In this document: positions 24,433 through 35,500 of the stretch, in pieces
How the letters are laid out: the number at the start of each line of letters is the position of its first letter
How positions within the stretch are numbered: the stretch's first letter is position 1
DNA from: JBAYZQ01 sp041672385
Lineage (GTDB): Bacteria > Spirochaetota > Spirochaetia > Sphaerochaetales > Sphaerochaetaceae
NCBI GenBank assembly: GCA_041672385.1
Contig: JBAYZQ010000001.1
Span: forward strand, 1-47,021
DNA: 47,021 bases
Direction: 5' to 3'
Made by a program: the position numbers and the translations under genes
The notes under the pieces: generated by a model
The model's input: the letters and a program-made list of their open reading frames with translations, nothing else
Databases searched by the model: none
What the model was told of the DNA's origin: nothing

Positions 24433-27400
24433 TATAAAAATTCGTTCAAATTATAGGCCTTCAACAAATTTATTTTTTGACAAAGGTAATTGCGGTTTGG
24501 TTGAAGGCTATATCCCAACTTCGGAAACTTTAGATTTATTGGATTTTTTGCTACAACCGGTGCTTTATTCAGGTTCTGGAACAGTTAGAGCTCATTTATT
24601 AACTGGAGCTTATGGTAAAGGAAAGTCTTACTCTGTCTTAATTGCTTTGGCGTTATTGCAAAATACAATTTCAAAAGATATAAAAGAAAACTTAATAGAG
24701 GCAATAAGCAAAAAAGATTTATTGTTAGCAAATAAATTATCAAAAATAGGGGAACCAGGTTCTTCAAAATTGTTACCAGTATTAGTAAAGGGAGGGTTTT
24801 CTTCTTTATCTTTGGCTTTGTCTAGTGCTTTGGTTAATGCTTTGGAAGAGAATGAAATTGATAATATTGTTTTATATAGTAGCTTTTCAAGTGCATTAGA
24901 GGCAATTAAATTATGGAAAAGGAAATATAAGAGTGCCTTTGAGACTTTTAAAAATATAATTAAGGAGGAAACAACTCTTTCTTTTAACGATTTTCTTACA
25001 AATTTAATAAAACATGACGAAAAAGTTCTAAAATTATTTATGAAAATATATCCACAGATTACTAATGGTAGCAAGTTTATTGAAATATCTGAATTTCAAG
25101 TTTTAGAAGATTATAAAAAAGTTAGTAAAGCTATAGTAAGTCATGGTTATTCTGGTTTGTTTATTGTGTATGATGAATTTTCTAAATTCTTGGAAAGCAT
25201 AAAAAATGAAATGAGTGAAGGAGATATAAAACTCCTTCAGGATTTAGCTGAATTAGCTAATTCTAGTGGTATGAAAACACAAATTCATTTGTTATTGATT
25301 TCTCACAAAATTCCTGTAAGTTATTTTAATGATTCTCATTCAATTAATGAATGGGAGGCAATTTCTGGAAGGTTTAATATAAAAGATATATATGGAAACT
25401 ACGAGCAAGAATATGAAATTATTGAAGGCATGCTAAGGATTGATGATGATTATATTGGTAGAATTCTTTTGGAAGAAAGGAAAATAAAAGACTATGATAA
25501 TCTAAAAAAATCCTGTGTCCGTAATGATATGTTTTCTGATTGCCTTTTTGAAAGGGTTGCAAGAAATTGTTATCCTATTCATCCTATAACACTATATGCC
25601 TTACCAAAATTATCAGAAAAAATTGCTCAAAATGAAAGATCTATTTTTACTTTTATGATTGCCCAAGGTCCATTTTCTTTGCAGTCTTTTATCAATAAAA
25701 GTACTACAAGTAGGAGATTATTAGTTTCTAATTTATATGACTATTTTGTTCCTACGTTAAGGACTGCTCCTAGCTCAAGCCTGTTGGCTAGATTATATTT
25801 AATGGTAGAAACTATATCAAATCGATTAGTAAGTACATTGGCAAAGGACATTGCAAAATCGATTGCCATCCTTATTTTGTTAAATGATGATAAACTTAAA
25901 CCAAATTTTGAATCAATTAGAATGGTTTATATGTTAACTGGAATATCTTCAATTGAATTGGAAAAGGCAAATAGCCAATTGTTACTTGATGGTGTAATAC
26001 GTGAGTCGGAAGGGAAAAAAGAATATCTTCCTTTGATAATTGACCCTAAAATTCAAACTAGAGTCAAGTATCTGACTAATATTGAAAAAAAGGATATAGA
26101 TTTAAGTTTTGATTTAAAAAAATATGGATTACTTAATGTTTTTTATCCTAGAAGGTATAATGATGAAAATTCAATAACACGTTTCTTTGAAATGGAAATA
26201 ATAACTGATAATAATTTTTCTTCCATGAAAAACCTTTATAAAAACCATTCTAAGGATGGGTATGGTACTGTTTTTGTTTTATTAAGCGATTCTAAAAATT
26301 TTAAGGAAAAAGTAATTTTGGAATCAAAGAATTTTGATTTAAGTTTTGTTATAGCTCCCAAAAGGCCAATTGATGTAAACCAGTTAATTTATATTTTGGC
26401 TGAGTATAAAGCTTTAAAAAAGATGATTGAAAAAAATAAGCAAAGTTCTCTTTCGGAAATGACTATTCTAAATTATTTATTAGATGACGATTATTATTCA
26501 TTGAAAGAATTACTTAGTATTTTATCAGATCCTTTTGATGGCGGTGTTGATTGTTTTGTAAAAGGGGATTCTTATTTTCTTAAGAATAAAAATGCTATTT
26601 CATTATTGTGTTCTTTCTTGTATGAAGAGAATTTAGGAAGTACTTTAATTTTTAACCGGGAAGATATTAATTTAGATTTTCCAGCTCCAGTTTCTATTAA
26701 ATCTAGAGATATAATTGTTAATAATATACTAAATAATAATATTAATAATCTTTCAAAATATAAAGAATCTAGTCAAGTTTATTCTATGTTTAGTAGTTTA
26801 TGTTTTTACTCTAATATTTTTAAATTTAAAGAAAATGGGGTAATAAAATTGGATTTAGAAAATGCAAAAAATAATTTTGAGAAACCAATTAAGTATCTTA
26901 AGGATTGTTTCATTGAATCATCGAAGAAACCATATCCAATATCGCAAATGATGGAAAAATTAAGGAGTGTGGAGGGAAATATTGGAGTAAAGAAGGGGCT
27001 AATTCCAATTTTATTCTCCTTAGCTATTGCTCAATTTCCAAATAAATTAATTTTTCACAGAAAACAACAAGAGTGCATTATATCAGGGGCTTTTCTTGAA
27101 TCCATATTAAAAGATTCTTCTGATTGTGTTGTTGAAATGAAAGGATGGAATGAGGACTATCAGCAGTATTTAGATTTATTATGCAAGAGGTTTAAAGTCA
27201 ACCCTGACAGCACAGAGGTGCTTTTTAATTTAAGTATTGCCATAAGAAAATGGTGGCAATCTCTTCCTATTCAAACAAAAGCAATTAATGGATATTTTTC
27301 TAGTAATGGAAAAGTGACTTTCTTTGGAAAAAAAGAAATTTTATTAATAAAATTATTTAATAGTAATAATAATAATAATAATCCATATCAATTATTTATG

Positions 27401-28021
27401 AGTAAAATTCCAAAAAGGTTTTCCAAAAGAGAACAACCAGATTTAGAATTATCCAGAAATATTCTCGGAACTATTAACAATATAAATATGGGAATTACAA
27501 AATCTATTGAAGGAATAAAGAATTACATTTGTTGTAAATTAAAGTTAGAATTTTCTACTGGAGATAATTGGCTTATTTCTATGCACCAATGGGTTGATAA
27601 ATATAATATTAAAAATATTCAGAATGCTTCCAAAAAAACCCAAAAAATATTTAACCTTGTTTCAAAAGCAAAGGACGAGGAAGAGCTATTTTTTCAATTA
27701 ACTACTTTCTTAGTAGGTTTAAGGTTTAATGATTGGTCAGAAGGAAGTATAGAGCTTTTAAATCAAACCTTAAGTGTTTTAATCTTAGATTTGGAAAAAA
27801 GTATTCATTTAACAACTAAAGCCAATGATTCCGAAAAAGCATTGGTAAAAATGATAGATTCCGAAGGAAAACTAATTGAAAAGGAATTTGCAATGGTTGA
27901 GACCTCTGAATTAGGAAGAATGGTAAGTGATGAAATTACATCAATAGTTGAAGAAATGGGGCAGTCTTTATCAAGAGAAGAATTTAATAATATTTTATTA
28001 AGGATTGTTTTTAATTCATAG
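24422..28021 (+). CDS. sspC: Large P-loop ATPase, SspC type
   Basis: A 1199-residue cytoplasmic ATPase. Walker A is TGAYGKGKSY (residues 61-70) and Walker B is IVYDEFSKF (D251, E252). A conserved YPIHPITLYALPKLSE...NERS block lies at about 384-412, as in BrxC/PglY-like and SspC-like ATPases. The remaining 800 residues are helical, with no catalytic motif I can name. It sits between the DUF4007 gene (11-base overlap) and the desulfurase (8-base gap after a GGGGGG site). SspC uses ATP to drive modification together with SspB and SspD. The assignment rests on context plus motif order; a BREX role is excluded by the lack of PglX and PglZ. Confidence 0.75.
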   Translation: MKDNIKIRSNYRPSTNLFFDKGNCGLVEGYIPTSETLDLLDFLLQPVLYSGSGTVRAHLLTGAYGKGKSYSVLIALALLQNTISKDIKENLIEAISKKDLLLANKLSKIGEPGSSKLLPVLVKGGFSSLSLALSSALVNALEENEIDNIVLYSSFSSALEAIKLWKRKYKSAFETFKNIIKEETTLSFNDFLTNLIKHDEKVLKLFMKIYPQITNGSKFIEISEFQVLEDYKKVSKAIVSHGYSGLFIVYDEFSKFLESIKNEMSEGDIKLLQDLAELANSSGMKTQIHLLLISHKIPVSYFNDSHSINEWEAISGRFNIKDIYGNYEQEYEIIEGMLRIDDDYIGRILLEERKIKDYDNLKKSCVRNDMFSDCLFERVARNCYPIHPITLYALPKLSEKIAQNERSIFTFMIAQGPFSLQSFINKSTTSRRLLVSNLYDYFVPTLRTAPSSSLLARLYLMVETISNRLVSTLAKDIAKSIAILILLNDDKLKPNFESIRMVYMLTGISSIELEKANSQLLLDGVIRESEGKKEYLPLIIDPKIQTRVKYLTNIEKKDIDLSFDLKKYGLLNVFYPRRYNDENSITRFFEMEIITDNNFSSMKNLYKNHSKDGYGTVFVLLSDSKNFKEKVILESKNFDLSFVIAPKRPIDVNQLIYILAEYKALKKMIEKNKQSSLSEMTILNYLLDDDYYSLKELLSILSDPFDGGVDCFVKGDSYFLKNKNAISLLCSFLYEENLGSTLIFNREDINLDFPAPVSIKSRDIIVNNILNNNINNLSKYKESSQVYSMFSSLCFYSNIFKFKENGVIKLDLENAKNNFEKPIKYLKDCFIESSKKPYPISQMMEKLRSVEGNIGVKKGLIPILFSLAIAQFPNKLIFHRKQQECIISGAFLESILKDSSDCVVEMKGWNEDYQQYLDLLCKRFKVNPDSTEVLFNLSIAIRKWWQSLPIQTKAINGYFSSNGKVTFFGKKEILLIKLFNSNNNNNNPYQLFMSKIPKRFSKREQPDLELSRNILGTINNINMGITKSIEGIKNYICCKLKLEFSTGDNWLISMHQWVDKYNIKNIQNASKKTQKIFNLVSKAKDEEELFFQLTTFLVGLRFNDWSEGSIELLNQTLSVLILDLEKSIHLTTKANDSEKALVKMIDSEGKLIEKEFAMVETSELGRMVSDEITSIVEEMGQSLSREEFNNILLRIVFNS

Positions 28022-28029
28022 GGGGGATA

Positions 28030-29169
28030 ATGTTATATTTTGACAATGCAGCTACAACTTTTCCAAAACCCGAAAGGGTTTATAAAGCGATGGACTTTTG
28101 TGCTAGAAACGGGGCTGTAAATGTTGGAAGAGGACAATATCCTTTAGCTGAGAATGCTTCAATTTTAGTTAATAAAACTAGAGAAAAAGTAAAACAATTT
28201 TTTAATGCCAAGGATAATAGTTTTGTTATTTTTACTTCCTCAGCAACTATAGCAATAAATCAGATTTTAAGAGGGATTGATTATTCATCAATTAGAAATG
28301 TTTATATATCTCCTTTTGAACATAATGCAGTAATTAGAACTTTAAATTATTTAAATCAAAAATATAATTTTTGTATCCGTCAATTGCAAGTAGACTTTTT
28401 ACCTTTTTCTTTTAATTTAAATAAAATTGAAGATCAATTTATTGAAAATGAGCCAGATTTAGTAGTTTTAAGCCATGCTAGTAATGTTTGTGGTTCGGTT
28501 TTGCCAGCCAAAGATATATTTACAATTGCAAAGAAATATAATGCAATAACAGTTTTAGATTCTGCTCAAAGTGCAGGCCTAATTGAGATTTTTTATTCCT
28601 CTTGGAATATTGATTACTTGATTTTTGCAGGGCACAAAGCTTTGTTAGGGCCTTTTGGAGTTGCAGGATTTATAATGAATGAAAATATGCATTTAAAACC
28701 AATATTATCTGGTGGAACAGGATTTGATTCCCAAAATCCTTTTATGCCACAAGAGTTACCTTTTGTAAATGAGGCTGGGAGTTTAAATCTAATCGCAATT
28801 GTAGGATTAGGTTCAGCAATTGATTATATAAATGAGATAGGCATTAAAAATATTCATAAGAAAGAAATAGATCTTAGAAATCATTTTATTAATTTAATTA
28901 ATGACTTTGATGAATTTGAAATAATTGGGAAAAACTATCAAGGAGAATATGTAGGTGTCATTTCTGTAATACATGAAAATTATTCACCTGATGAAATTGG
29001 GAAAATACTGGGAGGCCATAATATTTGTGTTCGAACCGGTTTACAATGTTCACCTTTAGCACATAAATTTTTTGGGACTTTTCCGAGTGGAACTATTAGA
29101 TTTAGTTTTAGCTTTTTTAATAATATAGAAGAAATTAATTCGTTAGAAATTCTAAAGGAGATATTGTGA
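28030..29169 (+). CDS. sspA: Cysteine desulfurase supplying sulfur for phosphorothioation (SspA/DndA role)
   Basis: A 379-residue PLP-dependent class V aminotransferase-fold desulfurase. YFDNAATTFPKP opens it, the PLP lysine is K203 in AGHKALLGPFG, and the catalytic cysteine is C340 in RTGLQCSPLAHKFFG. That last motif is typical of the EF2568/TIGR01977 branch, not of IscS/NifS. It should mobilise sulfur from cysteine as persulfide and pass it to the PAPS-reductase-like protein. Its place inside the operon, between the modification genes and F/G/H, supports a dedicated role. MnmA elsewhere in the window could use a different desulfurase. Confidence 0.85.
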   Translation: MLYFDNAATTFPKPERVYKAMDFCARNGAVNVGRGQYPLAENASILVNKTREKVKQFFNAKDNSFVIFTSSATIAINQILRGIDYSSIRNVYISPFEHNAVIRTLNYLNQKYNFCIRQLQVDFLPFSFNLNKIEDQFIENEPDLVVLSHASNVCGSVLPAKDIFTIAKKYNAITVLDSAQSAGLIEIFYSSWNIDYLIFAGHKALLGPFGVAGFIMNENMHLKPILSGGTGFDSQNPFMPQELPFVNEAGSLNLIAIVGLGSAIDYINEIGIKNIHKKEIDLRNHFINLINDFDEFEIIGKNYQGEYVGVISVIHENYSPDEIGKILGGHNICVRTGLQCSPLAHKFFGTFPSGTIRFSFSFFNNIEEINSLEILKEIL

Positions 29170-30941
29170 TGGAAATTAATGCGGTAAATTTTGTTAAATA
29201 CTTAAATACTATTCATAGGTGTAATGGAAATAATAAAAATACGACTGCCGAGGCTAATTTTAATTCTCAATTTTTTGAATCTATTCTTTATAAAGATCAA
29301 GAACTAATTAATAAGATTGCTAAAAGCTTGTTTTCAGGGGATTGTAAAGTACTTCTTACCGGATTTGCAGGAGATGGAAAAACTACTTTGGCACAAATAA
29401 TACTATCAGACTTAAAACCGGATGCAAAATTAACAGAGCCAATTCAAGAATTCTATATAGAGAAATATCAGAAAAAATTAGTTGTGATAAAGGATCTCAG
29501 TGAAAATAGTTTAGATGAAAATAATGAAATTATAAACCGGTATTTTTTAAATGAAGGAATTGCTTTGTTAATTGTTTCAAATACTGGAGCAATTTTGAAT
29601 AGGTTGAAGTTGGCTTACAAATTATTTGACTTAAATGATGAGATTGAAATGGAAGAAAAAGTTTTATACGGTATCAGCAATAATAAAACTAATGGCTTTG
29701 GAGAAATAAAATTAAAAAAAATTAATTTGAATGTTTTAAATTTGGTAAGCTATGACAATATTCCAACAGCAAAGAATATATTAAATAAAATAATTTTCAA
29801 TAAAGCTTGGGATAAAACTCCAGAAGAGGTACCCAACACGCATCCAATATTGAAAAATATAGAAACATTAAAAAACGAATATGTTCGTAATAGACTGTTT
29901 TTATTATACGAACTTCTCTATGAATATGGACATAGGTTTACCATTAGGAACTTTATTGAACACTTTTCATATATTATCACTGGGAATTTAGATTTGTTAG
30001 AAACAGTTCCGAATCCTTGTGATTATTTATTTTTTAACAATGTTTTTGGGTCATTTGAAACTCAAGAAAATATTATTAATAAAAGAATTTCTATATGTAA
30101 TGAAATATCTATAATTTCTTTAATTAAAAAGCAACAATTTGGGCTTAATATATCTCCAAGATGGAAAAGAAAAATTTGGAGTAATTTAGATTCAGAAAAT
30201 GAATTAATTTTTTTATTTGATAAATTTTATTCTAAAATTTATCAAAATTATTTAGATAAAGGGTATAGAAAAGATGATAGGAATTCACGGTTAAAGCTTT
30301 ATAGATTAATTTATTTTTTATTGGAAGATAAAACAATTGATTATAAGTTCATTTCAACTTTCTTAAATTCTCCTGGTTTAGAATTGTGGAGGAAAATTCA
30401 AATAGATACGGATGGATTAAAAACTATTGAAAAAAATGAATTAATGGATAAGCTTAAACATGTCATTAAAGAAAATTTTTCCGGAATAAAGTTACCTATG
30501 AATGGATGTAAAGACCAAGAAGTCTATATAACCATGAATAGAAATAAAAAAGAGGTAATACAGTCTGCACAAGTGGTAATATCGCGATTTATTTGGAGAA
30601 AAGATGACACTGTGAAATTAATTACAAAAAAAGATAAAAGGGGGAAAAATCAATTAGAATTAGAATTTCTAAATACCAAAAATAAAAGCAATTTCCTTTT
30701 TCTTCCTTTACCTTTTTTGGATTTTTTAATAAGAGCTAATTCTGGAAATATAAATGAAAATCAGTTCCAATATTTTCAAAAACGTTTAGATAAATTGAAA
30801 AATGAAATAATTAAGAACTCCGAAGAGAATAATTCTTTATCTAAAAATACTTTATCTCTAGTTAGGGTTAAACCAAATAGAGAATTAGGTAACATCAAAA
30901 TTAGATTAATAAATGAAGATAAAAAAATGGAGGTTGAATAA
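29169..30941 (+). CDS. sspF: P-loop ATPase, SspF or DndF/DptF type
   Basis: A 590-residue P-loop NTPase. Walker A is TGFAGDGKTTL (G65-T73); LVVIKDLSEN (residues about 100-110) is a possible Walker B-like strand. The rest is helical and Lys/Asn-rich without named domains. It starts at the ATG of a TGATG overlap with sspA, eight bases after AAGGAG; a GTG one codon earlier is possible. As the first of three genes ending in a HerA-like ATPase, it matches the F position of SspFGH or DndFGH restriction modules, which damage or block DNA lacking the phosphorothioate mark. Sequence alone does not tell me which of the two it is. Confidence 0.65.
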   Translation: MEINAVNFVKYLNTIHRCNGNNKNTTAEANFNSQFFESILYKDQELINKIAKSLFSGDCKVLLTGFAGDGKTTLAQIILSDLKPDAKLTEPIQEFYIEKYQKKLVVIKDLSENSLDENNEIINRYFLNEGIALLIVSNTGAILNRLKLAYKLFDLNDEIEMEEKVLYGISNNKTNGFGEIKLKKINLNVLNLVSYDNIPTAKNILNKIIFNKAWDKTPEEVPNTHPILKNIETLKNEYVRNRLFLLYELLYEYGHRFTIRNFIEHFSYIITGNLDLLETVPNPCDYLFFNNVFGSFETQENIINKRISICNEISIISLIKKQQFGLNISPRWKRKIWSNLDSENELIFLFDKFYSKIYQNYLDKGYRKDDRNSRLKLYRLIYFLLEDKTIDYKFISTFLNSPGLELWRKIQIDTDGLKTIEKNELMDKLKHVIKENFSGIKLPMNGCKDQEVYITMNRNKKEVIQSAQVVISRFIWRKDDTVKLITKKDKRGKNQLELEFLNTKNKSNFLFLPLPFLDFLIRANSGNINENQFQYFQKRLDKLKNEIIKNSEENNSLSKNTLSLVRVKPNRELGNIKIRLINEDKKMEVE

Positions 30942-32515
30942 TGAGTAAGGAAAATTTCTTTCCAGAAAAAGCTTATGAAAAAACTCTAAAAGATACAGAA
31001 TCTTTGGGGGCCATGGAATTGTTTGGAAACCGTATTTTTGCAGATCAATCTGTTTTAGAAATTTTGAATGAGTTTTTATTGATAGTTTTTTCTGAAAAAA
31101 CAATAGGAAAAATTGAAAATGAAGATAATTTTTTCCCGAAACTTGACAAAGATTTTAATGAAATTATTCAATACTCAAATAATTTCAAATTAACGCTCAA
31201 ACTTTTTTCTTTATATTCTTCATCTTCAAATAGTGTGTCTCCTCCCTCTCATGAGAATTATTACAATAAGATAAAAAAAGAATTAAGTGACTCTATTTCG
31301 ATTGTGAATCCTTCAATGAATATTGATAATGAGAAAATTCTTGCAGTTTTGGAGAACCTGTTTAAAGGTTTTCAAGGAGTAGGAGCTAATCGTGATTGGT
31401 GTGCACAAAGTTTCATTCCTTTGAGAAAAGAATTTCTAGCTGGGGAAACAATATGGAAGGCAACTGAAGCTAAAAAAGAGGCACCGAAAGAAACTTCTAT
31501 AAATAAAACTGAAAAATACTTTGCACATACAGGCCATAACATTTATGCAAAAGCAGGAGAAGTGCTATATCTTGAAGTTTTACTTGCATTATCTCAAAGT
31601 GAAGAAGATGTGAAAAGATTAGCTGATGGATATTTCAAAGGGATTCATTTCACTTCAGAAGAACTTAAACCTGAAGAATTAAGGAAAAAATTAGAAAGAG
31701 GATTTTCAAAATTATTCCAAAATGATAAAAGTCCTGAAATTCTTGGTAGGATTGCTAATTTTATCAATAATATAGATTCTGAAAATGATATTAAGGATTT
31801 TCCCAAAAAATTATCTTTAGGATGGATTCCGAAGAATAACTGGAAATTTGGATATTTATTTGCTGTAGAAGTTTCCCGAATCTTTAACAATTATTATGAT
31901 ATTATAGAAGAGATTTCAATTTTGCAAATAGCGGTAGTTTTGCATAATATAAGACGGTTTACATTTGTTTCAAGTGAATTTTTGAATCGTCCAAAATCTG
32001 TAATCGCTGTAATTAATTCAAATTGCAAAAGCAGAATTATGAAAGAGATTTCTAGAACATCTTATAAAGAGTGCCAATTGGTGATTAAAAATGCACTTGA
32101 ATTAAAGGTAAAAAACAAAGAAGAATTGCAAAAAATAAGCAAAAAATATGGGCAAGGAACCATGGTGAGATGGGCAAAGGCTATTGATTTTGTTGTTCCA
32201 AAAACCGGAAGCACTGAAAAATTTGTTTTAACAAATAACATATTAGCTTGTTTAATTGCCACTACAATTGTACCTGGGGAGAAAACTACATTGGATACTT
32301 TTTTAACTCAATTAAAATTAAGATATGGTATGATTTTTGATACTGAGAGTTTTAACAGAGCTAATCAAGAATTTGGAAAAAGGCAAAGAATACAAGGCTT
32401 TGATACAATGGATTGGTTTAAAAATATGTTAGAAGAAAGTGGTTATTTGATACAATTATCAGATTTTGTATCTTTAGTTCAAAATTTTGATAATTCTAGT
32501 GAAGGGAGGTGTTAA
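30941..32515 (+). CDS. sspG: Unknown-family protein in the SspG/DptG position
   Basis: A 524-residue, largely helical cytoplasmic protein with no nucleotide-binding motif and no family I can name from sequence. A Lys/Glu-rich linker lies at about residues 180-190. An N-terminal segment, AMELFGNRIFADQSVLEILN, and a C-terminal basic region are the most distinctive parts. It overlaps sspF as TAATG and is three bases from sspH, so it is made with both ATPases and probably forms a complex with them. The G name is given by position only. Confidence 0.5.
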   Translation: MSKENFFPEKAYEKTLKDTESLGAMELFGNRIFADQSVLEILNEFLLIVFSEKTIGKIENEDNFFPKLDKDFNEIIQYSNNFKLTLKLFSLYSSSSNSVSPPSHENYYNKIKKELSDSISIVNPSMNIDNEKILAVLENLFKGFQGVGANRDWCAQSFIPLRKEFLAGETIWKATEAKKEAPKETSINKTEKYFAHTGHNIYAKAGEVLYLEVLLALSQSEEDVKRLADGYFKGIHFTSEELKPEELRKKLERGFSKLFQNDKSPEILGRIANFINNIDSENDIKDFPKKLSLGWIPKNNWKFGYLFAVEVSRIFNNYYDIIEEISILQIAVVLHNIRRFTFVSSEFLNRPKSVIAVINSNCKSRIMKEISRTSYKECQLVIKNALELKVKNKEELQKISKKYGQGTMVRWAKAIDFVVPKTGSTEKFVLTNNILACLIATTIVPGEKTTLDTFLTQLKLRYGMIFDTESFNRANQEFGKRQRIQGFDTMDWFKNMLEESGYLIQLSDFVSLVQNFDNSSEGRC

Positions 32516-32518
32516 TTT

Positions 32519-35500
32519 ATGAATTTACTTAAGGACACTATTGTTGATTATATAAAATTTCATATTGATTTTAATAGTAGAAAAGCTGATTCAGCCTTAC
32601 AAATGAAAATATCTTCTAAAGTATTAAATTTTGATGAAATGAGTATGTTATTAACGGATCTTAATCAATTCTATTATTCAAACAGCAATGTTAATTTAAA
32701 TATTAAAGTTTCAAAGCAGTTAATTGATTTTTGGGAAGAATGTAATTTTAATATACAAAACTTGAATGAAAACTGGAAGGATAAAAAAGGAAATCTTACC
32801 TTTTATAGAAATGAATTGGCTACCAAAACAGATAAAAGGCAGAATGTTTTATTATTAATTGGATGTGATTTAGTTGATGATACTGCTAGCTTGGAACATC
32901 TAATAACTTGTGATTATTCTGAACTTTATTCTAACTATATGAAAAACTCTTTCTATGATTGGATTGAACTTTTTATTAAAGAATTAGGCTATTCATCAAG
33001 TTTAATCTTAAAAAAAGAAAAAGAAAAAGCAAATACTGTATTAAAAGAATTATTAAAATATTTTGATTTGGACTATATTTCTAATTATTTGAACAAAATT
33101 ACTGAAACTAAATCCATTTCAGAACAAATATCTTTAGATCAACTATTACTAAAACATTTATATTTATTATCTTCAGTTTCATGTTCTATAAAGGTAGACA
33201 AAAAATTTCCAGAAACCTTAAACAAAATTATAAATATTTCGTACGAATTATTTAGTAAAAGAATAAAACTTGAGGGTGTTAAGCAAAATAAATATCAAAC
33301 AAATATAAATAAGTTTATTAATACTTCAGATGAAAAAGTATTGGAAATAATAAAAAAAATAGAGGAAAATAAAGATAGTAATTATCCGACTTTTGATAAT
33401 TTCTCATCGTTTATTGAAGCCTGTAGCAATCTTGTGAATTGTGATATCAAGGAAGACGAGGCTAATCGATTAAGAAAATGTAATTTTGAAGTTATTTTGA
33501 ATAAAATATTTGGTATTAGAACTGCATCGATTAAGCAAAATTCAAATTTAGTAAAATTAGTGGAAGGTAATCCTTTTGAAATGGTTTTAGGTGCTTTGTG
33601 GGATTCTTTCTTTTCTGCAAAAGAAAAAGAAGAAATTGATTTATCAAAAATCAAAAAAATAGAAATTAATCCGGTTTCCTTTTTCCATAACATTCCAACA
33701 AAAGAAATTAAAGAAAAAGTAAAAAAGGATAAAAACTACAGATTCGTTTATGATGAGAAATTACGAGATTGTTTTGGTGGTTTAGATGATTATTTAAAAG
33801 AAAAAGTATTTTCCTTAATAAAAGAAGGAAATAATTTTAATGAAGATATTGAATTTATTGTTAACTTATCTAATCCGGAGAGTTATCATAAATGTTTTTA
33901 TTCATCTATAAAGAATCCTACTTTGATTTTTTCTATTTCTTTAGATGATTTTAAGAAAACGTATAAATGGGTTTTGAGAGATACAGATGTACTAGTAATA
34001 ACAGGAAAAATTATTAGACAAATTTTCAAAGAACTGAAGGAAAAAGATGAACCTTTATTACCTGTATTTACTTTAAAAAATTTCGATAGTTGCTTTTTTA
34101 TGCAAAATGAAGAAGATTTTAAAGAAGAATTTTCCTCTGATTTAAAAAACAGCAACTCAACTTTTATAAATGATTTAATACCTAATGAATTTGATATTCA
34201 AAAGTTACCGAATTTAAAAATTTTGAGTAAGGCATATATAAATTACATTATTGATTATTATGAAAATGGTTTATATTCAGCAATTGAAAGTTCTTCTGCG
34301 AATAAATTTCTAAAAACATATATTGAAAACCTTAGGATTGTTAATTCTGATGATAAAAACAATGTTTCTGATATTTGTGAAAAATATTTATCTGCTTTTT
34401 GGATTTTGAGTGAAAGCAATTATTCTAGAAAAAAAAATGTAGATAAAGGTATATTGTCTCTTTTACATCCAACGATGATAGAGGAGTTTCAAGCAAAAAA
34501 CAATTTTCAACGTTCTTACTTTGAAGAAAAAGTCAATAATTATTTGTTTAATAAAGATAAAAACAAAAAGCAAATAAATAGATGGGCTAAATGTAAGGAA
34601 CTATCTATTATGCAAACTCCTATTCCTTGTTTTATAAACAATGAAACTGATCAGATTACTACCGGAGTATGGGGTGAGGAAGTTCTTTTTAGAATAGGTG
34701 AGCAGAATAAACCTGATTTAGAATCCATAATTACCACCAAGGTGAGAAAGAATAATGAAGAAGAAATCTCTGATTCAAAACTAAGTAATGAGACGCAGGA
34801 ATCTAAATTAATAGCAAAACAATTAGAGAATTTTGTTGATTTTCATGATTATGCTGAAGAGGGAATTTCTATTTCAGTAATATTAGAAAAATCTATTCAA
34901 CCTGTATTAGCCGGAATAATATCTTTTGTAAAAAATAAATTTAAAAATAATGAAAACCTTCAAGATTATGTTCAAAATCCTTATGTTATTGATTTAAATA
35001 TTTTTTCAACAGAAAATAATGAATTTAGTGTGAATAATTGGCTAAGTAGATTGGCGCAGTATTGGAATGAAAAGGCCCAAACTTATATCAATAATCATGG
35101 TCCTTTTGATTGTTCAAAACTAAATATTTTTCACAGTATTATCGGAAAAAATAATTCTTATAGTAAATTTATACTTGAATCTAGATTAGATGCTGATATT
35201 ACCATCCTGTATGGATTTTCTACTTTAATTAATAAAAATATTAAAATAATAGATGACTCCCAAATGGAAGTAGTATCTTTGAAGTTTCCAATCCTTCAAA
35301 AGTTTAGTCCAAAACAAAAAAGCAAGGCTATGCAAAGGAATAAAGTGTTTATTAATAGGCAGTTTGAAACTTCTACTGAATATTTGAAATTAATTTCCTC
35401 AAAGCAAAAGAATGTGGGAGAAAGCTTAAAAGGAAAGCAAGTTTATCTTAATGAAGTGTTCGATTATGAGAATTGGCTTGAAATATTAAAAATTTGTCAT

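Noticed and set aside
27366..27384. AAT repeat tract inside the sspC-type gene
   Set aside because: It simply encodes a short asparagine run in frame; this is ordinary in such AT-rich coding DNA, though it could slip.
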